A stretch of 6,551 nucleotides of DNA, from assembly GCA_047616325.1 (NCBI GenBank), contig JBLHGN010000208.1, positions 1-6,551 of the forward strand, in the 5' to 3' direction. Origin of the DNA: JBLHGN01 sp047616325. GTDB taxonomy: Bacteria > Pseudomonadota > Gammaproteobacteria > Pseudomonadales > Cellvibrionaceae. The translations under genes and the position numbers were made by a program. The notes beneath the pieces were generated by a model, which did not search any database, was not told the origin of the DNA, and worked only from the letters and a program-made list of their open reading frames with translations. Below, piece after piece: positions 1 through 6,551 of the stretch (position 1 is its first letter; each line of letters opens with the position of its first letter).

Positions 1-74
1 GGGCGCTATTAAAACCTCCGAATGAAGGTTATATCGTCAACTAAACTTACATTATTCTGAAAGTAATTGACTGA

Positions 75-995
75 CCTGGTGTTGAAAACAGCGCTGGTAG
101 GGAACGTTTAACTGAGGAATTTAGGTTTAACGAACAAGTCAGTAAAGAACTGGCACTCACCGGTTGGCGCACGGGCCTTGAACTGGCTAAGGAAAAAGGC
201 CCCGCGCCGATCATGGACGAGGAATTTATTGTCCCCGAGGATATGCTGCGCTTACAACCCGAAATGCAGCGCAATGGCATTAGTGCCGGCGACAAAGTAG
301 CCGGTAAGGTATTACTCGCCCGCTACAGCCACTACATGACAAAAATCGCCGAGGAAGACCCCGAGCTGGTGGCGCAAATTGAGGTGCAAGGTTGTCGCTT
401 TACGCTCCACTCGTCTATAGCCCCCACCGGCACTATTTCACTGTCGCTGGCTAACAATACCAGCAACGGCATAGAGCCGAGTTTTGCCCATCACTAATCG
501 CGCAACATTATTTGTGAGGGTAAGAGCACCAAAGAAAAAGTGGATGTATTTTCCTACCAGTTACTCGCCTATCGTACGCTTGTAGACAAAGAGGCAACCG
601 CAGCGTCAGTGTCCGGTTACTTTACTTGCAGTGATGAAGTTTCACCCCAGCAACATGTCGATCTACAAGCTGCCGCTCAAAAATGGATAGACTCGTCCAT
701 TTCAAAAACCATTAATGTGCCCACCGACATCAGCTACGACGAATTTAAAGATGTTTATTTATACGCCTACGACCAGGGCCTTAAAGGCTGCACTACATTC
801 CGCTTTAATCCAGAGGTATTTCAAGGGGTGCTTGTGCGCGAACAAGACCTCGAAAACACTACCTACTGCTTCGATTTAGCCGATGGCCGAACACTGGAAC
901 TTAAGGGCAACGAAACCATTGAATACGATGGCGAAACCCACACCGCCGCCAACCTCTACGACGCCTTAAAAGAAGGCTACTACGGAAAATTGTAA
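75..995 (+). pseudogene. nrdJa: Class II (B12-dependent) ribonucleotide reductase large subunit NrdJa, 3' part, interrupted by a stop
   Basis: This is the C-terminal part of an adenosylcobalamin-dependent ribonucleotide reductase, the cytoplasmic enzyme that makes deoxyribonucleotides from ribonucleotides. The frame is open from 75 and clearly RNR-like from about 130. Conserved stretches include GLELAKEKGPAPIM (about 171-215), the substrate-phosphate loop APTGTISLSLANN (about 420-460), GIEPSFAHH (468-494), QKWIDSSISKTINVPTD (about 678-728), KGCTTFRFNPEVFQG (about 784-828) and the terminal LYDALKEGYYGKL. A TAA at 495-497 follows FAHH, where the family normally has Tyr (TAC to TAA is one change). 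The same frame then continues for 166 codons to the natural stop at 993-995, and Cys (513-515) stands where I recall Arg in relatives. The N-terminal two thirds, with the cofactor and radical sites, is absent: upstream the frame meets TGA at 72-74 and similarity ends. Suppression or a sequencing error at 497 is the alternative to inactivation. Confidence 0.9.
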
Positions 996-997
996 CT

Positions 998-1033
998 AGC
1001 GTCCACTTCTCTGCGACGCAGTTAGTGGACGTT
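998..1033 (+). other. Stem-loop between nrdJa and nrdJb
   Basis: An 8-bp perfect stem, CGTCCACT at 1000-1007 pairing with AGTGGACG at 1024-1031, can extend by a G-T and an A-T pair. It encloses a second hairpin, CTGCG at 1011-1015 against CGCAG at 1017-1021, so nearly the whole 36 bases fold. It starts three bases after the nrdJa stop. The downstream bases GTTTA form only a weak T tract, so it is a poor intrinsic terminator. An mRNA-stabilising or attenuating hairpin between the two subunit genes is equally possible. The fold is seen directly; its role is inferred. Confidence 0.45.
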
Positions 1034-1072
1034 TATGGCCGGGCACTAACTTTTCAAATTAGATCAACATGT

Positions 1073-1077
1073 AAGGA
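1073..1077 (+). promoter_or_regulatory. Ribosome binding site of nrdJb
   Basis: AAGGA lies 8 bases before the ATG at 1086, a good Shine-Dalgarno match and spacing. It fixes the nrdJb start at 1086 although the reading frame from there is now short, and shows that the subunit was translated from its own initiation site rather than fused to NrdJa. Confidence 0.7.
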
Positions 1078-1085
1078 ACCCAGGA

Positions 1086-1774
1086 ATGCCACATAAAATA
1101 GAATCTAAAATTGTGGGCTTTCGCGTGAAAGATAACGCACCAGCGGACACAGACAATGCTGCTGCAGCTGAAGCCCCCGAAGCCGCCATTGAACACATGC
1201 ACGAAAAAGTAGCCGCCCCGAAATGTTGGTGGGAGCTACCTACAAGATAAAAACACCGCTGTAAGACCACGCGATGTATATCACCATCAACGACATTATC
1301 CTCAACTCAGACACCCCTCATGAACAGCGTCGCCCCTTTAAAATATTTATAAATTCAAAAAATATGGACCACTTTCAATGGGTAGTCGCGTTAACGCGGG
1401 TAATTTCGGCGGTATTCAGAAAGGGCGGAGACGTCACGTTTCTCGCTGAAGAACAAAAAGCCGTTTTCGACCCTCAAGGCGGTTACTTTAAAAGTGGCGG
1501 CCGCTTTATGCCCTCTTTAATAGCGGAAATTGGCGACGCCATTAAAACCCATTTAAAAACCATTGGCCTGCTGCAACCAGACGAATTAAGCGCCCACCAA
1601 AAATCGATTTTGGCTGAAAAAAAGGCACAATACGATCAAAAGAAAGGACTTGTTACGGCGGAAGGGGGTTTCCCTAGTTCAGCACGCCTCTGCCTCAAAT
1701 GTCGCACTAAGGCTACCATTGTGATGGACGGCTGTGCCACCTGTCTAAACTGCGGCGATTCGAAATGCAGCTAA
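1086..1774 (+). pseudogene. nrdJb: Class II ribonucleotide reductase companion subunit NrdJb (TSCPD domain, zinc ribbon), frameshifted
   Basis: NrdJb is the second polypeptide of the split class II reductase known from Pseudomonas aeruginosa, where the two genes are also adjacent. The first 42 codons (MPHKIESKIVGFRVKDN... to HEKVA) are in one frame. At about 1211-1219 one base is missing; that frame then stops at 1248-1250, while the correct continuation (RPEMLVGATYKIKTPL) lies one frame over. In that frame TAA at 1262-1264 interrupts before DHAMYITINDIILN, probably replacing a Ser codon (TCA to TAA). From 1274 the frame is open to 1774 and carries HEQRRPFKIFINSKNMDHF, ALTRVISAVFRKGGDV and YMPS/FMPSLIAEIGD-type TSCPD motifs. 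The C-terminal Cys-rich tail has LCLKC, CATC and NCGDSKCS, a likely zinc site plus terminal redox cysteines. Repairing the one base gives about 229 residues. Two independent lesions make loss of the full-length subunit likely. Confidence 0.93.
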
Positions 1775-1784
1775 GCGAGGTGCG

Positions 1785-2057
1785 CTAATAACGCAGTTCA
1801 AACGTATTAAACGTCTCACTTGGGACACTCTCTAAGTATTCCAGGTGTTCAACTTTCGAAAAGCGTGGCCCCTTTTCTATGCACCCAACAAGCGCTTGCA
1901 CCTGTGCAGGGGGGCCCTGCAATACAAACTCGACACTGCCGTCAACGGCATTTTTCACATAGCCAGCCACACTGTGCAGGCGAGCGCTGTCTTGAACGAA
2001 ATAGCGAAAGCCCACTCCCTGCACCTTGCCCTTTACCCTACCACTTACCGTAACCAC
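1785..2057 (-). CDS. acyP: Acylphosphatase
   Basis: A complete 90-residue protein of the usual family length. Acylphosphatases hydrolyse carboxyl-phosphate bonds (acetyl phosphate, carbamoyl phosphate, 1,3-bisphosphoglycerate) in the cytoplasm; the physiological substrate in bacteria is uncertain. Signature 1 is GKVQGVGFR (residues 10-18), with catalytic Arg18 in the phosphate-binding loop. Signature 2 is GYVKNAVDGSVEFVLQG (32-48), with catalytic Asn36. The C terminus ends FELRY, the usual last strand. The start is GTG at 2057, supported by GAGGAG seven bases upstream; there is no in-frame ATG. The gene converges on nrdJb with 10 bases between stop codons and diverges from the sensor gene, so it is probably its own unit. 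It shows no lesion and is the only intact gene in the window. Confidence 0.95.
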   Translation of the reverse strand: MVTVSGRVKGKVQGVGFRYFVQDSARLHSVAGYVKNAVDGSVEFVLQGPPAQVQALVGCIEKGPRFSKVEHLEYLESVPSETFNTFELRY

Positions 2058-2064
2058 AAGTGCA

Positions 2065-2070
2065 CTCCTC
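2065..2070 (-). promoter_or_regulatory. Ribosome binding site of acyP
   Basis: On the minus strand GAGGAG is followed by seven bases and then GTG. It decides the non-ATG start of the acylphosphatase gene. Confidence 0.75.
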
Positions 2071-2080
2071 TATTGTATAA

Positions 2081-2106
2081 GTTGAATTTCGTATTGGTTG
2101 AATTTC
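2081..2106. repeat. Direct repeat GTTGAATTTC upstream of acyP
   Basis: Two perfect copies of GTTGAATTTC, at 2081-2090 and 2097-2106, are separated by six bases (period 16). They sit 24 to 49 bases upstream of the acyP start, where a regulator or RNA polymerase would bind. Two direct half-sites at about one and a half helical turns could be an operator, or simply a small tandem duplication. Confidence 0.5.
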
Positions 2107-2425
2107 ACCCTGCGCTATACCTTGTTGGGGCCGCACTCATTCACCACAAATAAGATTTAACCGCTTACCGTAAACTATACTGTTAGACAGGGTATGTCGT
2201 TACTCATCGGAACCCTGACGTTTATACTTAAAATCACAGACGCCCCTGCTTCAAACCGATAGTCGCTCTAGCTAGGCATTGATCTTTGGCCTCTATCGTC
2301 ACATGATTGTGCCGAACTATTACCCTACGGGCATACGAGCAGAGATAAGAGCTTTGGTTTTCTAAGCAATGTACATAGCACACACGTTCCTGCTACTCGT
2401 TTTCCGCACACCAACGAACGCCATT

Positions 2426-2520
2426 ATGTCCTTGATAAAGTCAATATTGCACAACTCAGCATACGTTGCGCGTCTTTGCCTCTTTGTTTTGATTCTGGGA
2501 CCGAGCGCGACGATCGACGC
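2426..2520 (+). other. Signal peptide of the sensor pseudogene
   Basis: From ATG 2426 the product begins MSLIKSILHNSAYVARLC, with two basic residues before a hydrophobic core (LCLFVLILGPSA) and a polar TIDANSS cleavage-like region. This would send the propeller domains across the inner membrane, as in the family. With the ATG at 2369 the hydrophobic core would start about 35 residues in, less typical. Confidence 0.65.
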
Positions 2521-2579
2521 TAATTCGTCACATCGCCCCAATCACCAATTTAGCCCTTTTCCAAGTACGGCTCTAAAAA

Positions 2580-4480
2580 CCATCGGCGAAGTCAATGATA
2601 TTGCACAGGATAGGCGGGGTTTTTGTGGGTAGGCGGCCAGGCCGGCCTAGCACGCTACGACGGCAACGGCTTTCACCTCTACCTTCCCCACCTGGAGCAA
2701 CCAACCAGCATCAGTGGCACTGCAGTGAATGATCTCCTCGTAGACTCTCGCGGCACTGTATGGATAGCAACCACCCACGGACTTAATAAATATAGTGCAC
2801 TAAGCGATGATTTTACGCGATACATCCACGATTCAAATAACCCCAACAGCCTAAACTCCAACGTGTTCTCAGCCTAAGCGAAGACAGCCAAGGCAATTTG
2901 TGGATGGGCACTATGGATGGTGGTCTGAATATGTTGAATCCATCTACCGAGATTGTGACCCGTTTTCTACATGAGCCCGGCAACCGCCAAAGCCCGCTTA
3001 GTAATGAGCTAATGAAAATCGTGGACGATGGCCACGGGGGCCTGTGGATAGGAACAATGGCTCACGGGCTTAGCCACTTTGACACGCTCAGCCATAAATT
3101 CACCCACTACGTACACAACCCGGCGGATCCAGACTGCATAAGTAATAACCAAATACGAAGTATTTTTTTGGACTCCGTGGGGGGGTATGGGTAGGAACGT
3201 CCGGTGAAGGCGGTCTCAATCGCCTAGACAGGGGCTCTAAAACCGTTAAACCCTACACACCGATAACGGCTGATTTTGGCGATGTGCCCTATTGGGCCAT
3301 TAGAGATATTGCAGAATATGCCCACGGCAACCTATGGGTGGCCACAGATGGCGCTGGCTTAGGTCTACTGGACCCCGCCTCGGATACTTTTTTTCACTAC
3401 CGGCCAGAGCCATACAACCGAAATAGCCTGGTAAGCGATGCCATAAGAGTTATTTTTCAAGACAACAGCGGCACTTTATGGTTTGGTCACTCGCCGGCAG
3501 GGGTATCAAAAATGAATCCCTACGCACACGCGTTTACCATACTAAAAAGTGAGCGTTTAGACAAAAACAGTCTTAGTCACAGTGCGGTATTAAGCATTGC
3601 CGAAGATTAACAACAAAACCTGTGGGTGGGGACTCAGGGGCGCCTTAACTATGTTGACCGCAAAAAAAAACCGTCACACGTTATTTTCACGACCCCAGTG
3701 AGCCCAACAGCCTATCAGGAGACACTATTCTTAAGCTTTTATTGGATTCCCATGGCACATTGAGGGCGGGGACTTGGGGGTAAGGACTCAATAGATTTCA
3801 GCGCGACACTAAGATAGCTCGCCACTACCAACTGAGCGAAAATGTACCACGTGAAAAAAATCTGGGCCATATACGAAGATATAGATAGGCAAATGTGGGT
3901 GGGAACTCAATGCAGTCGCCTCTATTATTCCCAGCGCAAAACCGACCAGTTTATACAGTACTGGCCAAGTGAAAAGGATGAGATTCAGGGCACCTGGGTA
4001 ACGGCTATTTACCAAGACAACCGCGGTACCTTATGGGTGGGCACCAGCTCGCAACTATTGTTTAAAGAAAACCATTCGGACCAGTTTATCCCCTACCCTC
4101 TGGAAAGTGACCACATCTGGGATATTGCTGAAGACACACACGGCAATATCTGGGTCGGCAGCGCCCAAACTGGCCAGCATAGAATTGATAAAGATAACGG
4201 TGTAACGAACTTTCGTATTGCACAAGGGCTGCCCAGCGATACCGTCACTGGAATTCTGTCAGACAACGGAGGAGGTTTGTGGATTAGTACCGAAATTGGA
4301 TTGTCGCACTTTATCCCCAGCACGGTATCCTTCAAAAATTATGATACTGACATGGGTATCGCAGGCAATAACTTCAATCGCCCGGCACACTTAAAAACAC
4401 AGGCCAATAAAGTGATTTTTGGTAGTACCGAAGGACTTACTATTTTTAAACCCGCACAAATATTCGAAAATAACATCGTA
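2580..4480 (+). other. Reg_prop repeat array, about 14 blades, two seven-bladed propellers
   Basis: Blade cores of the form (G/N)LWVGT..GL recur about every 130-150 bases: FCG/WVGGQAGLARYD (about 2617), TVWIATTHGLNKY (2755), NLWMGTMDGGLNML (2895), GLWIGTMAHGLSHF (3041), VWVGTSGEGGLNRL (about 3187), NLWVATDGAGLGLL (3332), TLWFGHSPAGVSKM (3474), NLWVGTQGRLNYV (3617), TLRAGTWG.GLNRF (3760), QMWVGTQCSRLYY (3890), TLWVGTSSQLLF (4028), NIWVGSAQTGQHRI (4145), GLWISTEIGLSHF (4274) and VIFGSTEGLTIF (4412). Fourteen blades equal two seven-bladed propellers, the usual sensor of this family. Most blade-to-blade linkers carry the NSLSSN-like motif. The array crosses five frameshifts and two stops. Confidence 0.85.
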
Positions 4481-4489
4481 CCTCCTGTG

Positions 4490-4910
4490 CATATTACGGA
4501 TTTTCAAATTTTTAATCAGTCTGTTGCCATTGGTGAAAAAGAATCTCCCTTGCAAAAACCCATTTATTTTACCGACAAAATCACTCTAAAGCATAACCAG
4601 TCGGTATTTTCAATTTCGTATGCCGCTCTCGATCATACTCTACCGCAAAAAAAATACGCTTATCAGCTCGACGGGTTTAACCCCAAGTGGAACTACGTTG
4701 GTAACCGTCGCACAGCAACCTATACAAACTTAGCCCCGGACACTATATTTTTCTGGTAAAAGCCTCCAACAATGAAGGCGTCTGGAAGCAACAGGGTGCC
4801 ACCCTAGCAATTGACATTTTATCGCCTTGGAGGAAAACTTGGTGGGAGTATTTCGTGTACGTATTATTTTTGCTGAGTGAAATTTACACATACCTTCGCT
4901 CTCATCAGAA
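4490..4910 (+). other. Y_Y_Y domain and membrane segment
   Basis: After the last blade, PPVHITDFQIFNQSV opens the Y_Y_Y domain. It continues through FSISYAALDH and KKYAYQLDGFNPKWNYVGN to TYTNLAPDT, shifts frame at about 4739-4752, and resumes as FLVKASNNEGVW and LAIDILSPWRKTWWEYF. The Trp-rich WRKTWW marks the membrane entry typical of the family. The following VYVLFLLSEIYTYL is the single inner-membrane helix, although its Ser-Glu-Ile-Tyr end is more polar than usual. Confidence 0.8.
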
Positions 4911-5740
4911 CAAAATTACGTTTGAAAGAAAAATAAACGACAATTTACGTGCGGCTGAATTGCACCTGGAACATAAGGTTCAAGAGAGAACCGCCCTGCT
5001 AAAAGATTCGACAATCACAGCTGAAAATGCAAAGCAAGTTGCCGAAGAACAAAAATTATCTGCCGAGCTTACCAACAAAGAAAAATCCGCATTTTTAGCT
5101 AATATGTCCCACGAATTCGCACGGCCATGAACGCCGTGCTAGGTTTTGCACAAATTCTTCAACGCGATCCACGACTACTAGCCGATCAGCGGCAGGCCAC
5201 GGTAGCCATTGAAAACTCTGGCAACTACTTGTTCGAACTCATCAATGACGTACTCGATATATCAAAAATCGAAGCTGGCAACATGGCACTAAATTTGATG
5301 GCCTTCGACTTGCTTGCTCTGCTAGAGGGGCTAGCACAGATGTTTTCTAATCGTTGTCGACAAAGAAAGCTAAAGTGGCAGTTTCCAACTGCAGCAGAGA
5401 ACGCATATACGTACAAGGAGATCAGGCCAAGCTCCGCCAAATATTGATCAACCTACTGGACAACGCGGTTAAGTTTACCGACAAGGGCAGCGTGGTACTG
5501 AGCCTCAAACAAGCGCCGAAAAACGTTTTTCACTTTGAAGTGCAAGACGATGGCGAAGGCATCGAGAAAGAAGCTCAAACCACAATTTTCGAGCCTTTCC
5601 AACAGGCAGAGGCGGGGTTCAGCAAAGGTGGTACATGTCTCGGATTAACCATAGCGTCCAAGCACGTGGCCCTCATGGCGGGAGAGCTACTTCTGGAATC
5701 GCAGCCTTCTTGCGGTTGTCGTTTTTATTTTTCTATACCC
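4910..5740 (+). other. Histidine kinase core (coiled coil, HisKA, HATPase_c)
   Basis: A charged, heptad-like helix (LRAAELHLEHKVQERTALLK) leads to the H box FLANMSHE, with the phospho-acceptor His at 5110-5112. A missing A then shifts the frame; restored, it reads HEIRTAMNAVLGFAQIL. HisKA ends at LINDVLDISKIEAG. HATPase_c has the N box LLDNAVKFT (Asn at 5462-5464), the G1 box DDGEGI (5546-5563), the F box IFEPFQQ and the G2 box GGTCLGL (5627-5647). In G2 the third Gly of the usual GGTGLGL is Cys (codon TGT at 5636-5638, one G to T change), which should hurt ATP-lid function. Confidence 0.88.
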
Positions 5741-5819
5741 CTAGTTCTAGCGTCGGGGCCGGCGACATTACGCAACGATCGCGACCTAAAAGTTTTGCAT
5801 TTTGCGGATGGAAATCACG

Positions 5820-6448
5820 CACATGTACTCGTAGTGGATGATGTTATAACCAACCGCATCGTGCTGTCGGCCATGCTCAAAAATATTGGCACCACCGTCG
5901 AACAAGCTAACGGCGGTGAAGAGGCCCTAGATAAGCTTAAAAACGCTTCGGCGGCGCAGTGGCCCGACTTAATTTTTCTCGACATTCAAATGCCCGACTT
6001 CGACGGGCTGGAAACGCGGGCAAAAATAAAACAGCTCTATCAAGAACGCACTCCACCATGTGTCGCTATTACCGCCCTAGACCAAAACCTGTATATGGCT
6101 AGGGATTTTGTCAAGTGCATTGCTAAACCGTTTCGCATTGAGTCTATTTATGACTGCTTAAAGCAATACCTCGATGTCACTTTCGAGTATAGCGAAGCCA
6201 CGTCCACCGATAGAAATACCGCTCTAACAAGCAGCGATTTTTCTGAGGTGCAGATACCTACAGCACTCTATCTACTTATCAAAGAGGCCGCCGAAGACTC
6301 CGAGGTTGAAAGGCTAGAAACCGCGCTAAACGAACTGGAAATGCTCGGGCCTTTGGCACAAGCATTGGCCGCCAGCTATCGCGAACACCTCAGTCAATAT
6401 GATATGGATGGATTGCTGGAGCATCTAAACAAGATAACCCGTATTTAG
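5820..6448 (+). other. Receiver domain and C-terminal helical tail
   Basis: A receiver domain in the same frame as the ATPase piece. It has acidic pair VVDD (Asp at 5837-5842), phospho-acceptor Asp in LDIQMPDFDG (5981-5983), Thr in AITA (6071-6073) and Lys in AKPF (6125-6127). The gap from Thr to Lys is 18 residues, against about 22 in CheY, and the usual AGFDDFIAKP region is irregular, which suggests a small in-frame loss. The last 65 residues (IPTALYLLIKEAAEDSEVER... to LLEHLNKI) form the helical tail often found after receivers in this family. No AraC DNA-binding domain follows, unlike Bacteroides versions, so output would have gone to a separate partner. Confidence 0.88.
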
Positions 6449-6551
6449 CCCTACTCGCAGCAATATATGCCGAAAACCATCTATTCTTATAGTTACCGTA
6501 TAATCGAACAGACAAGGTAAATAGTTGTGAGAGCACCAGCGCAAGAGTGTA
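6449..6551. other. Non-coding 3' end of window
   Basis: No intrinsic terminator is apparent after the sensor stop. A TATAAT at 6499-6504 resembles a -10 box but has no -35 at the right distance. A GTG at 6527 with AAGG at 6514-6517 could start a gene running off the window, but only eight codons are visible. Confidence 0.4.

Larger units (their letters stand above)
2058..2368. other. Non-coding divergent intergenic region
   Basis: 311 bases between the acyP start (minus) and the first possible start of the sensor gene (plus). I see no credible gene, tRNA or terminator. It holds the acyP ribosome binding site and a 10-base direct repeat at 2081-2090 and 2097-2106. A TATACT at 2176-2181 could be a -10 box for the sensor gene but lacks a -35 at normal spacing. 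Confidence 0.6.
2426..6448 (+). pseudogene. Hybrid two-component sensor kinase with double beta-propeller sensor (Reg_prop/Y_Y_Y/HisKA/HATPase/REC), multiply frameshifted
   Basis: One gene in nine reading-frame pieces. Joined, it reads: signal peptide, about 14 Reg_prop blades (about 2580-4480), Y_Y_Y domain (about 4480-4820), membrane segment, coiled coil, HisKA, HATPase_c, receiver and a helical tail. Frames shift by one missing base at a T run (2620-2624), about 2862-2864, a G run (3179-3185), an A run (3662-3670), about 4739-4752, GAATTC at 5113-5118 and about 5403-5412, and by one extra A at 3854-3860. In-frame stops also lie at 3608-3610 (CAA to TAA likely) and 3781-3783. Undoing the indels gives about 1342 residues. 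The family (hybrid two-component systems of Bacteroides and similar gammaproteobacterial proteins) senses mainly carbohydrate fragments outside the inner membrane; the ligand here is unknown. ATG 2426 is preferred because it gives a clean signal peptide; ATG 2369 is in frame and adds 19 residues. Neither has a clear ribosome binding site. Confidence 0.95.

Noticed and set aside
13..30. Inverted repeat AACCT/AGGTT as an insertion-sequence end
   Set aside because: It is only five base pairs, with no transposase or target duplication visible.
1064..1270. Minus-strand open frame opposite the nrdJb start
   Set aside because: It is antisense to the recognisable NrdJb N terminus and has no similarity of its own.
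2074..2102. Minus-strand promoter TTCAAC-17-TATACA before acyP
   Set aside because: Spacing is ideal, but transcription would start near 2067, inside the ribosome binding site, so the match may be chance.
1820..2153. Plus-strand open frames overlapping acyP
   Set aside because: They are antisense to a gene with both acylphosphatase signatures intact.
3809..4335. Minus-strand open frames at 3809-4015 and 4093-4335
   Set aside because: They lie opposite strongly conserved propeller blades and show no domain or ribosome binding site.
2620..5412. Programmed ribosomal frameshifting in the sensor gene
   Set aside because: Eight shifts plus two in-frame stops, mostly at sites without slippery heptamers or stimulatory structures, cannot plausibly be programmed.
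5635..5841. Plus-strand 68-codon frame inside the kinase/receiver region
   Set aside because: The overlapping frame encodes conserved HATPase and receiver motifs, so this one is a shadow.
2044..6500. TTACCGTA at 2045-2052, 2165-2172 and 6493-6500 as a regulator site
   Set aside because: The first copy lies in acyP coding sequence, the contexts differ, and three short matches are weak evidence.
6499..6551. TATAAT at 6499-6504 and a possible GTG gene start at 6527
   Set aside because: There is no -35 element at proper spacing, and only eight codons are visible before the window ends.

Overview
The window looks like chromosomal DNA of a gammaproteobacterium, probably a marine, polysaccharide-using relative of the Cellvibrio/Saccharophagus/Teredinibacter group. 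This is inferred from two traits: a class II ribonucleotide reductase split into NrdJa and NrdJb, as known in Pseudomonas aeruginosa, and a very long hybrid sensor kinase with a beta-propeller sensor. No host, plasmid, phage or CRISPR signature is visible. The striking property of the window is that almost everything in it is broken.

Layout. 1-74: no recognisable coding sequence. 75-995 (+): 3' part of nrdJa, the large subunit of an adenosylcobalamin-dependent ribonucleotide reductase, with an in-frame stop at 495-497. 996-1085: intergenic stretch with a strong stem-loop and a good ribosome binding site. 1086-1774 (+): nrdJb, the TSCPD/zinc-ribbon companion subunit, broken by a one-base deletion and a nonsense codon. 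1785-2057 (-): intact acylphosphatase gene, convergent with nrdJb and 10 bases from it. 2058-2368: non-coding divergent gap with a short direct repeat. About 2369 or 2426 to 6448 (+): one giant hybrid two-component sensor (signal peptide, about 14 propeller blades, Y_Y_Y domain, membrane segment, coiled coil, HisKA, HATPase, receiver), now cut into nine reading-frame pieces by eight single-base frameshifts and two further stop codons. 6449-6551: non-coding tail.

How the genes fit together. NrdJa and NrdJb would together have made deoxyribonucleotides with a B12 cofactor. The sensor would have read an extracytoplasmic signal, probably glycan-derived, and passed phosphate to its own receiver domain. 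Both appear inactivated, whereas the small acylphosphatase between them is complete. The pattern (many indels, mainly deletions and often in homopolymers, plus true nonsense changes and substitutions at conserved residues) fits genome decay, for example in a host-restricted lineage. Sequencing indel errors could explain part, but not all, of it. I do not see a previously undescribed system here; the interest lies in the decay itself.
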